From contig RSEE01000070.1 of assembly GCA_003971905.1 (NCBI GenBank), positions 126,501 to 190,500 of the forward strand: a stretch of 64,000 nt of DNA. Direction: 5' to 3'. The notes below the pieces were generated by a model. It was not told the DNA's origin, did no database searches, and was given only the letters and a program-made list of their open reading frames with translations. Shown here in pieces: positions 46,101 to 55,896 of the stretch (position 1 is the first letter of the stretch; each line of letters opens with the position of its first letter). The position numbers and the translations under genes are program-made. This DNA is from Moniliella sp. 'wahieum' (Eukaryota; Basidiomycota; Moniliellomycetes; Moniliellales; Moniliellaceae).

Positions 46101-46425
46101 CGCTGCTGGTCCAAGCGCGCGAAGAAAATTTGGCGTTACGCGCACTGTTGACCGCCTTGGTTCCCGAATTGCCCGAGTCAGACAGTGGGACAATCCCCTC
46201 TGGCTGGCGGATACGCCTACCGTCGCAGCGATCCGCGCGGCGAGGGATAGTGTCCTTGCCCCGAGCGTGGAGAAGGTACGTGCGCTGTATACGCCAACGG
46301 CCGCGTTGCTTGCCCCGTCCCATTCGGTCCCGGTCGACCTGCCCGCTTCCGCCATGCCTGTCCCTGATCCTGTGCCCCCGCCTCCTGTGGTCCAGGAAGA
46401 CGGAATGGATATGGCCGAGGGCTGA
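43152..46425 (+). CDS. bHLH-leucine zipper transcription factor (frameshifted in assembly)
   Basis: This is a long P/S/A-rich protein with a C-terminal DNA-binding domain. Plausible pieces of the N-terminal region are DLHALLAQIAAEPGSASSPG and SLMPLVASIMAPHSGANQAQ, then ALQPFVDWLQKQAY. A 44800-45690 stretch is serine/proline-rich with EAWNQAFNALWWD. The basic region RRTSHKAAEQKRRDSLKDSF (about 45805-45865) keeps the His-Glu-Arg triad of E-box (CACGTG-type) binders. Helix 1 ends DLRDVLPAIIL. An acidic loop of about 45 residues follows, then helix 2 (RGISKAAVLRHGNEFLSRVQ) and a leucine-zipper stretch (LARREALLVQAREENLALRA). A missing G at about 46187 hides the real end (ADTPTVAAIRAARDSVLAPS, then GMDMAEG, stop 46423-46425). 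The start could also be the ATG at 43094. I cannot name the orthologue. Confidence 0.8.
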
Positions 46426-46898
46426 GGGGCTGAGGGCTGAGGTGGGGAGACTATCTTTTGTTGGTTTCGTTTTGCACCTGTACTTTTCCCCGTCTCGGAC
46501 ACTCGAAGCTCGGTGCTTATAGCTCTGTATTTACCATGTCTAGTGCTTGGCTGTGTTTCCCCGGGGCTACCTGCGCCGGCGCGTGTCGGAGGGATAGTGG
46601 TGCGTGAGGCTGGTTACAGAAGGGTAGGTTGGATAGAGCAAAAGAGTGGTTGCTGGGGGCGTTGATTAATGACACGACGGCTTGCTCGGCCCAGCCCCAC
46701 CTCGACGGGAGAGGTGCGCGGGGGAACCGAGCCGGAATTGCAGCGCCACGCTAAATCTGAGGGTGTGAGATCTGAGATGCGAGACGCGGGTTGCACCGAT
46801 TGTGCTATTATTTTTTGGTCCGACGCTGGCCAAGTCAACCAATCTACCAACCCACAACCTGATCGGTCATCCCCACCCGCTCCCGCCAGTGCTACAGG
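46426..46898. other. Intergenic, bHLH 3' end to SLX9
   Basis: These 473 bp hold no gene. A GGGCTGAG direct repeat (46420-46441) follows the bHLH stop. The SLX9 side has no clear TATA box. Confidence 0.5.
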
Positions 46899-47637
46899 AT
46901 GGGCGTGGTAGGTGCCAGTCTGCCCCATCTGGAGGGACAGAGGAGAACTGACGTATCCGATTGGCTAGACAAAACCCAGGACCAGTCTTTCCAAGGACGG
47001 CAAAAAGCGCGTCTCGTCCGCGTCCCAGACGGGGAGCAAGGCCGTGCAGAAACGCGGGGCCGCCTCGGGCCCTTCTGGCGCAGGGGCCGTCGGCGCGCCA
47101 GACCGAGCAACCGAGTTGGCGGAACGGTACCTGTCCCATACCCAGCTGAGCAAGGCGGACAAACGTGCGGCGCGACGGGCCGAGTTGTTGGCCAAGCAAG
47201 CGCAACACGTGCCTGATCGGACATTGAGCCCAGCCTACTCGGCCGCTGCGCTGGCTGCCTTGCCTGACCACGCACTGTCCCGCTCGGCTCTGCGCCGACG
47301 CAAGCGCAGTAACGGCCAGTTGGCCGGTACGGCAGAAACGGGCCGCATGGAGGATCTGCATGCTGGGTTGGACGCGATTGTAGGTGAGTTGGCTGAAGCG
47401 GAAGCGGATGCGTCGGTGGACCAGCACCAACAAGGCAAGATTGGTGCCCTTCCACCGACCGATGCCCCGCCCGCACCGACCATGACCAGTCGACGACGCA
47501 AGGCGTTGTTGGCGCAGGAAGGCGCACGGCAAAAGGCCGTGTTGAGTGATTTGGCACGGAGCGCCAACCCTTGGGCTGCGCTTCGCCACCATGCGGCCAA
47601 TTCACTTGCGTTTGACCCGCACGCTTCGCGACCCTGA
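46899..47637 (+). CDS. SLX9: SLX9-like ribosome biogenesis protein
   Basis: Slx9 is a nucleolar factor of 40S/ITS1 processing and pre-40S export. The coding frame opens without an ATG after a TAG at 46966. A small first exon is inferred (ATG at 46899, MGV), then an intron at 46908-46968, then TKPRTSLSKDGKKRVSS. Family features are an N-terminal helix ELAERYLSHTQLSKADKRA, the SRSALRRRKRSNGQLAG segment, MEDLHAGLDAIVGELAEAEA, and the characteristic end. That end reads TSRRRKALLAQEGARQKAVL, then ARSANPWAALRHHAANSL, like the family pattern 'R-x-K-x-L-L-x-x-E-x-x-R-x-x-x-V-L ... N-P-x-x-x-I-x-x-H'. No frameshift is needed in the main exon. The call rests on this C-terminal pattern; the first exon is inferred. 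Confidence 0.75.
46908..46968 (+). other. Inferred SLX9 intron, 61 nt
   Basis: The donor is GTAGGT, the branch site AACTGACG and the acceptor GGCTAG. It is needed to attach an ATG to the SLX9 frame, and its size and branch motif match the other introns here. Confidence 0.55.
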
Positions 47638-48406
47638 GCGTGGCGGCTACCGCGGAGGTGGGGGAGAGCGGACCTACAACCCGTCGCATTCTGTATGGCT
47701 AGGCTGAGGCGGAAGACACTTGGCATTCCAAGTGGACCACGAGGCGAGAAGGGGATGTTGAAGTGGAGTGGATTTTCACACCATCCCATCCTTTCCACCA
47801 CACACTCAGCACCCTTCCCTCCCGCCTTGCCAGTGCTTATCTGAACAACACTTTGTTTCGCAGTGTTTTTGTGTAGTACAACGAGTTCCTCCTTTGGCCC
47901 CTCGGCCTGCCGTTCGCGGTATCCTCACCCACTCGACATGAATGGATTGTGCTGGACGAACGGTGGCACCCTCAGACAGCATCTGGCTGTCGACTCAGTC
48001 ACCTGGTCCGGGCCTTATCTTCCCTCCATTCGCTCCTCTCCCCTCTCTTGGCTTCTCATCCTTTGAGCGAAACGCCGGGCGGGAGCTGCATGCGCCCATG
48101 TGCAAAAAAACAACCCCAGGATGGGCGTGGTGGGGGTTGTCAACATGTCAACATTGTAGGCATGCAGGGCCACAGTTAAGAGAGCCCAGTGCGTTGAACC
48201 GTTGAACGTGTTGAACATAAGTACAACTCATTGTTCGGAAATACCGCACACATAATGCACACCTAATCCATGGCCTTCGAAAGCTACCCAAAGATCCCTC
48301 CTACATAGCGCTTCCTGTACCAGTGCCTGCAGTAATGATGCGGAAACACACATGCAACATTGCATTGCCTGGCATACGCCCATCACAGAGGGTGTCGGTA
48401 CCGCAT
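47638..48406. other. Intergenic, convergent 3' ends
   Basis: SLX9 (+) and the unknown gene (-) converge here. There is no coding signal. A GTTGAAC triple repeat lies at 48193-48216 (GTTGAACCGTTGAACGTGTTGAAC). Confidence 0.55.
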
Positions 48407-49191
48407 TCACCGTAGTTCATTCATTGCCTGCACCATCTCTTCGTGGGTCTTGATTACATGGGAACAGGGCAACGGCGGCAAGCTTTCTATAGGCCCACCC
48501 GGGAGGGTCCAATCCAACGCGTCAGCAAAGGTCAACGTCCTGATGAGCCGGATATAGGGGCCCTTGATCTGGTCAAGGGGCAAGCGCACAGCCGTTTCGA
48601 CTTCACCTTCCTCTTGTAGGTCCTCACCCTCAACGCCATGCGAAAGCTCAATCATCGTCGCTTTTCCGTCGGTCAGGGTAGCTGGGTCGATAAAGGTGAG
48701 GTGCGTTTGTATTTGGCACGGACCCTTGTCGCGGAAGGAAGTCTTCACCATCTCCACCATGTATTCGCGTACGGCGGGCGTGAATGGAGGAACAGTTGCG
48801 TGAGGCTCAGCGAGCAAGTCGGGCGGCAGTACCGGTCAAAGTAGCCGATCGCGCAGAATATTTCGCCAACATCCTCAATGCCCCCTTTGATTTCTCCGTT
48901 CTCGATGATGGTAAGGATACGGTGCCGCTGCTCGGGCGTTACAGGGACCGTGAATATGACAAGGGAAAAATCAGGATATGCGTCGGGGTCGAACACGTTG
49001 AACGACGAAGCATCAATGGGATCCGGGTCGTTCGAGACGATGATCAGGCCGTCCTCACCGCCGTCACGAGCGCGCAATACGCTTTCGTACGATTCACGCA
49101 CCTTGCCATTTATTCCCAAGTCGACGCGCCGGAAAGTGTGCTCGGGCACGCCGTTCGCTGCGGCGCGGAACTCAACGGTCTCGGTGGTCAT
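48407..49191 (-). CDS. Unrecognised 261-residue protein (one assembly frameshift)
   Basis: I do not recognise this protein. From MTTETVEFRAAANG at 49191 the frame runs to YFDRYCRP. A missing G at about 48818-48823 then breaks it; restoring it gives DLLAEPHATVPPFTPAVREY and continues to QAMNELR at 48409. The protein is acidic, soluble-looking, with alternating hydrophobic residues (DFSLVIFTVPVTPEQRHRIL, then PCQIQTHLTFID) that suggest beta-strands, and with no signal peptide or membrane segment. Two TATA boxes (TATATA at 49278-49283 and 49343-49348) lie upstream, the nearer 87 bp from the ATG, so it is likely an inducible, TATA-driven gene. Coherent coding across the shift and a good promoter argue that it is real. 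Confidence 0.65.
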
Positions 49192-49277
49192 GGGGCGGCG
49201 TGTGTGAGTGTGCTGGCGGCGGCAATAGGAGGGAAAAGCGCTGAAGACGGGACCCGAGAGAAGACAGGCTGTGGCCC

Positions 49278-49283
49278 TATATA
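49278..49283 (-). promoter_or_regulatory. TATA box of the unknown gene at 48407-49191
   Basis: TATATA in CTATATAGG lies 87 bp upstream of the ATG. A second one (CTATATATGG) lies 65 bp farther away at 49343-49348. Confidence 0.65.
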
Positions 49284-49732
49284 GGAACAGGGGAAAGTGT
49301 GGGAAGGGCGTTTTGGGGAACAAACACAAAAAGGCGCAGCCATATATAGGCGCACGGATGTGGGGCGATTTGGGTTAGACGCTGAGATAACCTTTGTAAC
49401 CAAACCGCCCTGTACGTTGAGCCAGCGGTGCGAAGGCCATGTGCCCCACCTTCATGTCATGCTGGCTTGGTCCTCCCTCGCTCTCGCGCTATTTTATATC
49501 GGCGGGCCTCGTCGGCCGGCTCCCCCCCCCCCATGTGCTTTGGACCCAAATCGCTCCCATTTGACTGACCCCGTACTCGTAACTCCCAGGATATTCATCT
49601 GTTGTTTAATTCCTTCATTTTATTTTCCTTTTGGGGCCTACTCTTACCTTTTATGCCGTTTGACCCATCATCGACATATATCATCGCATCCAGTCCTGTG
49701 CTGTTCTCTTCATTATCATCGCTTTTGGCTGT

Positions 49733-49830
49733 GATCTCGCACCCATTTCCAATTTCTTTATGTTTCCAGCGTCTCGCTCGTTTCCTGTCCTTCTCTTCTC
49801 ACCATGTCCCAGCCCTTTTGCTTTTCTTCT
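49733..49830 (+). repeat. Diverged dispersed repeat, copy 1 (partner 59731-59830)
   Basis: Both copies contain CCCATTTCCAATTTCTT, then GCGTCTCGCTC, CCTGT and CACCATGTCC in the same order and spacing. Overall similarity falls off outside about 100 bp. Confidence 0.65.
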
Positions 49831-50139
49831 AACCCCACCTCTCTTCGACGCGGATGCGCTCCTTCGTCTCAGTGTCCGGCACACGACGATGCCAATGTTT
49901 CAACGGTGGGTATACGTTGAACAACAGCTTGTCTCTCGCCGGTCTTTCTTTTTCACAGAAAGAGATGACTCCATCCCATGTTTGCGTGCTCTTCTGCAGC
50001 AACTGTGCTCTGCTAAACTGATTTCCCATCTGTGTGGATTCGCGACGGTTAAATGTTCCAAAAGCATCGTCACAAGGTTGTTGTCACTTGCGTTTTGTTC
50101 TTTTGCGGGGGAATGATTCGTCCAATACCGGCGTCTTAT

Positions 50140-50535
50140 CATATTAGAACAAGGAGGACCACCACCGGGCCTACGGCCCGGTCAGCTGGGGCTTCGCCGC
50201 GGCTGTGCTGCGTCGCCACCTTAGCCACCGTTCTCCCGGGCCACCGTTCCACGCTGGAGAGGGAACGTAATATCACCGATGCTTGCGGGCGGGCTGGAAC
50301 GTGGCACCGGTCGCTGGTGTATAAGCGTGCAGATCGGGGGTTGTGTTGCAATATTACGCGCTTCCTAGGGTACGGGACCGGATGGCGAGAACCGGAGGGT
50401 CCTGATATCCTGGCGATCCCACTGGTTCCTTGACCTTGGTGGCGCCCCCAAGTAACCCCCGCAAGATGAACGGTTAGGTTTAGACGTAGCGTTCCCCCTG
50501 TCCCAGCCTTAAGCTCTGTCAATGAAATGGACGTG
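50140..50535 (-). repeat. Dispersed repeat, copy B (longer copy)
   Basis: The part at 50358-50535 matches 14232-14412 in inverted orientation. This copy continues about 200 bp farther (to about 50140) with GC-rich sequence including a perfect hairpin (CCGGGCC-TAC-GGCCCGG at 50165-50181). A 127-codon minus-strand ORF spans the whole copy (LRLNLTVHLAGVTWG near its start) but is interrupted in copy A, so I do not call it a gene. Confidence 0.8.
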
Positions 50536-51894
50536 ATCTAGGGATAAGGCGCTGCAGAGTATAAGTGTCACGGGCTGCGGCGGACTCGAGAGGGTCCGAC
50601 CGAAGCTAAGGCCCGCCTGCTCCGCACATGCCCAGTAGAGCGTGCTCCGCAGGCCAACCAAGTGTGATGATGGTTGGCTAAATTAAGTATCGTGGCCGAA
50701 GGGCCATGCTCCGTGCGACAATAGTCGCCCCCCGCCCAAAAGTCCAAGTTCCCTTTTGATCCTGCCTGTACCCGTGGTTGATGGGGATCTTTTCCCCCAC
50801 CTTCCATTCTCGTCATTCTCGTCAACCCCTTGTCTACTCCTCTCGCCCATCCCGTCCGACCCCTGCCCGTTTTCCAGCCAATTGATCCAGTACAGGCAGC
50901 CTACTCTTGTTAGCGTCCGACATCTCCTCCGACCTCGTCCTCCAGCCCTTCGTCAGTCCAGTCGCGCGAGCCCTCCTTTGGTCGCGTCGATTCCCAGTCT
51001 CAGTTCAGGCAGTGTTTGTCCGCCGCTGTCTCCTCCTCCCGTCCCTAAGTCCCGGAGGCTTCAGACACGTTACTACGGCCCAAGCCGGTGCAGACGCAGC
51101 ATTGCCACACGTGCAGCCGCCCCACCAAAGGCCTCTCCTCGTCCCTAGCTCCGCTCGGACACACCAACCAGCCTAAGCCCGAAACTACCGTGAGTCGATC
51201 TACCGTCGCCTAAGGGATAGTACCCCAAAAACCCCAGGGCGGCCCCCCTGGCGGCGCCCGCCCCTGACAATAAGAGTTTTGTGGCATCCCTCTCGCGATG
51301 CGAATTGGAACTGGGTGAAGAGCACGCTGTCGGGACCAGACTCACCTGGTCACCGATGCTCACCAGTTTGACTGGACCCTGTTTTGTTCTAGATCCTATC
51401 TCCCCCTTTTGGTTCTATGCTCCCCCTTTTGTTTTCTCCGTGTGAGTCAGCTCACTCGGCCTCCTCTTCTCCGAGGTATATATACCTCGCTCCCATATGC
51501 CACTCGATGAATATGATCTCTATCCTTTCCCCCATCTCCATCTCCTGATACACGCCGTTGGAAGATCGCCAGGAGTGACCAGTAACTAGTGACCTCTGAT
51601 GATGACCTTTCGCCACGGAACGGAGAGCGGAGGGGTAGTAGTGTGCCGAAAAAGCACTTATAGCTTTGGGACTGTGATCTCTGGCAGTCGATTTTTCAAT
51701 TCTGAACGTCTTAGACTTGAAGCAGTGAACTTGAAGCTTGAGATCAAGCCTCCCGGCCTCCCCACACTGTTTTGAGGCATTTTACTCCATACTTGTTTGC
51801 CCCAATCCTTTTCGCCGTAGAAGTTTATCTTTTGGACACGCAGAAAACCAAGCGAACACTCTCTTTTTTCGAACCCTGTAATCACATGTAATAC

Positions 51895-52025
51895 TCTGGT
51901 GCCTGAGGGGCCTGAGCCTGAGGCCTCAGTCTCAGGTCTGATGAGTCGATGAGGCCCGATGCCTGAGGCCCTGAGGCTTGATGGTCTGAGTTACTCCAGC
52001 CCTCTGAGCCTCAGCAGGCCTCTTG
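51895..52025. repeat. Cluster of CCTGAGG/CTGAGCC words
   Basis: At least ten CTGAG or CTCAG words occur in 130 bp, several as GGCCTGAGGC palindrome-like units. Similar words appear at 57045-57070 and 57515-57575. Confidence 0.7.
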
Positions 52026-52170
52026 CGCGAACGTAACGAGTACCTGCATCATGTATTTTGCCGTCCATTGAGCATATTGAGCCGAGAAGAGGGACTGTAC
52101 CTGCTCTGCCGTCTACGTATCCAGGCACAGGGCGTGCTGCGCACTGCGACGGAAAAGCATCGACACCCTT

Positions 52171-52217
52171 GACCGGCGTATGGTGCTTAGCGCTTAGCCT
52201 AAGCGCCTATACCGGTC
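52171..52217. repeat. Imperfect hairpin with GCGCTTAG core
   Basis: The centre is GCGCTTAG-C-CTAAGCGC. Outer arms GACCGGCGTATGG and CCTATACCGGTC pair as well. A related perfect pair (TAGCGCTTA/TAAGCGCTA) is at 60355-60385. Confidence 0.75.
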
Positions 52218-52486
52218 ACCGGACCACCGTCGTTTTTTTCCTAAAAGCTATAGAGGAAACGGCGCCGAGAAGGAAGCGCTGCGGAAACTGAAGGGGCACG
52301 TGGCATGGTGGTGGGGTGATCGTTACCGTTTAGCAACCCCTAACGCCTTGTGCGTTGCTCTTCCGGTCACGCGGGTTTCGCCACTCGGTCGGAGTACTCG
52401 GTACTCGTATACTCTCAGTATACTCTTCGTACTCCGAATTCTGACTCAGTACTCACTGCTCCCTGTGAGAGGGTGGCAGCATCCGG

Positions 52487-53155
52487 TTGCGGGCGGCTAC
52501 ACCTCCGGTTGTAAGCGCCGACAAGCTAGAGCATGCTATAGGTCCGGACAAGACAGGGACAGAAAGACGGGATACAGCCACACGTTTTACACCAACAGCT
52601 GTCGGTGTTCGAATAATGGCGCGGATCAGGGCAAAAAACGAGGCAGGGGCAGGGGTAGGCTGGGCAGCAGGAACGGTCCCTTGGCCACAGCGTTTGGCCT
52701 GAGCAGGTCTGCGCTCGCGCTCTTCATCGATCATAGCCTCGACGGCCGCTGCACTCCTATATCTTTGGGGGGACTGCTGGCAGGCCGCCGGAGCAGAAAT
52801 CTGTGATGGTGGTGATGGAAACTGGAAGAGGCAGGCATCTGGCCCAGCGTGAGACCCTGTGGGACCTAGATTCGACCGACACTTCTCCCGTGCCGCATGC
52901 CGAATTAAGCACGCGGCCAGAGACAGAGTGAGGAGGCGCCACTCACACCGCCCCCGTGCTGGGAGGCGCACGCAAGAACCCGAGCCAAGAGCCAAGACGG
53001 GGGCGCTCCAATTTCATGCGGGCGGCATCCAGCAGCATAGAAACAGCTGGGCCACAACGCCGCAGCAGACGAGTGTAGCGGCGGGTGTCGAATGCGCACG
53101 TTCCCCAGGCCGCTGCATCCATCACCCACCACGGATCACCGCTGCCACCGATCAC
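52487..53155 (-). CDS. Possible unrecognised minus-strand gene, divergent from the transporter
   Basis: Two coherent-looking pieces lie on the minus strand. The first, 53155 down to about 52946, reads CAFDTRRYTRLLRRCGPAVS, then MLLDAARMKLERPRLGSWLG. A second at about 52860-52490 contains AAAVEAMIDEERERRPAQAK and ASFFALIRAIIRTP. A GTGAGT donor after the first piece and a CCCACAG acceptor before the second could join them. There is no family I can name, and both strands of this GC-rich DNA have long open frames, so this may be chance. Confidence 0.28.
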
Positions 53156-53564
53156 ATGCTGCGGCTTGGACGACGGTGAGCGGGGGCTGGGCGGGGATGC
53201 CGGGGGGAGGGGATGGGTGATCTGACTTGCTGGTGCGCCTGCTGCTGGGCGCCTGCTGCTGGCCAGCCAGCACGCGGTGTGGTGTGGTCAACATACTGAA
53301 CATGCCCGGCAGCACACCGCGCCCTCCCCGTGCATCCTCCCGGCAGCGCACGTTCGCCTCACCTGCAAGCCGAGGAAAACGCAACCCCGCCTCTTGCGCC
53401 GCCCGTCCTGACACTCCTGTCCTGCCCGCACCTCCCGTTGTGTACCTGCCACAGCCGCCCCTCCTGTCGCCTGCCCACGCCATCCGTCGCATCTGCCTTT
53501 TAAGCGTGCTGCTCCGGTGCTCTGCCCTGCCTCTTGTCCCCACCACCACGTCCCTGCGTCGGCC

Positions 53565-55896
53565 ATGTCTGACGAAAGTATGTCTGCTCTTCCTTGTGCC
53601 GCCTTGTTCTCCCCCGCTCACCTCTCTCCCTGCGCTAGTCCACATGCAGCAGGTCAAGCAGACCGAGTCCTCTGTGGGCACCAGCCCGGACGTCAGCCCC
53701 GACTCCGACTACGACCACACCGTCCTCTCCGACGAGGCTGCGGCGCGTCTCGATGCCATCCTCTTCCCCACCGACTCGTACACCGACAGCAAGGAGTACT
53801 GGGCCGACCTGCCCGCCAGCCAGCGCACCCGCTGGATCAACGCCCAGAGCAACGCCGAGGCCAAGCGCGAGCTTGGCGTAGTCTGGTCCATGTTCAAGGA
53901 GGACCCCCTTTCGCCCCTGCGTGCTTACTGGAACAACTACGCCATCACTGGTCTCGGTCTGTTTGTCGAGGGCTACACCCTCTTCTCGGTCGGTAACCTC
54001 AACCCCATCTTTAAGGAGGTGTGGCCGCAGTGCTGGAAGACGTACAAGGTGTGCAACGCTACCTGGGTCCACTCGACCGACTACCTCCAGATTGTCGGCA
54101 TTATCTGTGGCCAGATCTGCGTCGGTATCGAAGCGGACTGGATTGGCCGTCGGGTACGTTTTTTTCTCTCCCATTCCCGGTATTGCTGAGCCGGTTGCCT
54201 GTACTGACATGTGACGCGGGTGACTAGTTTGGTATGGTGCAAGATGCTCTGATTATGACGCTTGGATCGGTTATGCTTACCTCCATGTGGGGCACGTCGC
54301 TCAACGGCTGGGTCATCTGCTACGCCTGGTCTCAATTTGTGTACGGCTTTGGTGTTGGTGGTGAGTACCCCGTGGTAGGCACCACCTCGATGGAACAGGC
54401 TTCTGGTCATGGCGCTGGCGAGCGCGACCGTCTTCACCGTGGTCGTCGCGTTGCTCTTTCCTTCCTTATGCAGGGATGGGGCCAGGTTATCAACCAAGTT
54501 GTGCTCATCATCCTCATCTTTCCACAACGACTTGGGTGACAAGGGCTACAATGCCAAATCGACCCAGTGGACCTTCCGTGTTTCCTTTGGTATCATCGCC
54601 GCCTTCACCCTCTACCTTGCTTACCTGCGTTACTACCGCATTCGCAACACGGACGATGCTGTGCGTGCGGCCAAGAAGCGCACCCACACCTCGGGTTACG
54701 ACATTGTGTCGCTCAAGCATGCCCTCACTCATTATTATGGCCGCCTGTTGACCACCAGTGGTCTAGAGCCCATCGGCCTTCAGTGACACGTGGCCCGATC
54801 CACACAGTGCACCGGGGCAGTGAGTTCCGACCCTTCCACGGGTTTCCACTGGCCTCCAGGCCAGGAGCCTATCAAGGCCCATAGCTCTAGCTCTCCTTAG
54901 CTCTTGAATGCCATCTCCATCGACCATCGCCAGCATCGCTAGCTAGGCCTGTGACACCGCCTGATCGGCACCACCTTTGGCTGGTTTGCCAACGACTTTG
55001 CCTTCTACGGGAACAAAGTGTTCAGCGGTGTGTTTATCCAGATCATTACTGGCACTTCGTCCGTGCGGGTCACCTGGCTGTACCTGATCAACGTGGTGTC
55101 AGTTTGTGCGGCTACTACATGGGCGCCCTCCTGATTGACCACAAGAACTACGGCCGCAAGTGGATGCAGTTCAACGGTTTCTTTATGCTCTTCGTTCTTC
55201 TCCTTATTTCGGCCGCCGCCTACAAGCCGCTGACCGTCCCCGGCCCGGGCGTCAAGGGTTTCGAGGCGATCTACTTCCTGATTGGTTTCTTCAACCAGTT
55301 TGGCCCCAACACCACCACCTTCCTTCTCGCCGCCGAGTGCTACCCCGCGTCGATTCGTGCCACGGCGCACGGTGTGTCGGCTGCGTGCGGCAAGCTCGGT
55401 GCGTTGGTGCCGACGATTGTGTACAACTACGTTGCGTCCCGGACCAAGTTTGGATTGTGACCTGGTTCGCCTTGGCTGGGTGCATTGTCACTCTTGTGTT
55501 TGTTCCCGACACGTCGGGTCTGGACCTGCGCGAGTTGGAGCGCTACTGGATCTACGTCCGTGACGGCCGTGCGGAGGACTACCACGGTGTGGCGGTGCAC
55601 CCGCGCCACCTGTCGCTGTTTGAGCGTGTGGTGCTGCACCGCCACCGCGCCTACGACCCGAGCTCGACCGCCGGGCGAAGATTGACGAGCTGCGACAGGC
55701 GTACGAGTCGATGAAGGCGCTCAACGGTGTTGAGGACGGCGACGCAGACCACCTCACCGCCGAGCAGCGTGACTTCCTCGAACATGAGCTGGCCAACTTC
55801 TTTGACTCGGAGCGCAAGTTGCGCGGACACGACGTTATGGCCTCGGCGCACCCGCAACCTTCGCAGTTGGCAGCGCTGGAGCGCAAGTTGGCATAA
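53565..55896 (+). CDS. MFS transporter, phosphate:H+ symporter-type (carries a 216-bp insert)
   Basis: This is a twelve-helix plasma-membrane transporter of the major facilitator superfamily. A five-codon first exon (MSDE) is followed by two introns. The N-terminus is acidic (SPDSDYDHTVLSDEAAARLD). Helix 1 follows NNYAITGLGLFVEGYTLFSV, the loop 2/3 motif reads IEADWIGRRFGM, and helix 4 reads FVYGFGVGGEYPVVGTTSME. Then DRLHRGR, FLMQGWGQVINQVVLIILI, and after the central loop FANDFAFYGNKVFSGVFIQI. The C-terminal half has GFEAIYFLIGFFNQFGPNTT, AAECYPASIRATAHGVSAAC and VFVPDTSGLDLRELERYW. A soluble tail ends ALERKLA. The GGEYP motif and this end resemble fungal phosphate or glycerophosphodiester permeases; the substrate cannot be fixed. 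At least four one-base shifts are present, and the insert at 54741-54963 adds stops. Confidence 0.85.
53578..53638 (+). other. Transporter intron 1, 61 nt
   Basis: The donor is GTATGT immediately after the fourth codon and the acceptor is TGCGCTAG. Splicing gives MSDEIHMQQVKQTESS. An intron just after the start codon is common in basidiomycete genes. Confidence 0.75.
54154..54227 (+). other. Transporter intron 2, 74 nt
   Basis: The donor is GTACGT, a branch site is TACTGACAT, and the acceptor is GTGACTAG. It joins ADWIGRR to FGMVQDALIM in the conserved loop between helices 2 and 3. Confidence 0.88.
54741..54963. mobile_element. 216-bp non-coding insert in the transporter, flanked by 7-bp direct repeats
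   Basis: The coding sequence breaks after HYYGRL and resumes at LIGTTFGWFANDF. The break is bounded by CCGCCTG at 54741-54747 and 54957-54963; removing one repeat plus the 209 bp between them joins the protein in frame. The insert has several stops. It starts TTGACCACCAGTGGTC, with a small inverted repeat, and ends CTAGCTAGGCCTGTGACA. Canonical GT-AG splicing that would remove it in frame is not evident. A short non-autonomous element with a target duplication is the best reading; an unusual intron is the alternative. Confidence 0.55.

Larger units (their letters stand above)
49349..52486. other. Repeat-derived, gene-poor stretch of about 3 kb
   Basis: No conserved gene is present. The stretch holds an ATTTTATATC TATA-like element (49488-49497), a roughly 100-bp segment (49733-49830) resembling 59731-59830, and the dispersed repeat copy B. 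A pyrimidine-rich, proline/serine-coding segment lies at 50780-51400. A cluster of CCTGAGG/CCTGAGCC words lies at 51895-52025. I suspect an eroded retroelement between 50.1 and 51.6 kb but see no reverse transcriptase, integrase or matching long terminal repeats. Confidence 0.45.

Noticed and set aside
50756-51400. Possible gag region of a retroelement
   Set aside because: It is pyrimidine-rich with many stops in every frame and has no zinc knuckle, protease, reverse transcriptase or paired LTR. Kept only as repeat-derived background.
51658-51885. 75-codon minus-strand ORF with mixed composition
   Set aside because: It is open by chance length only, with no promoter, homology or supporting frame. 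The region around it is non-coding.
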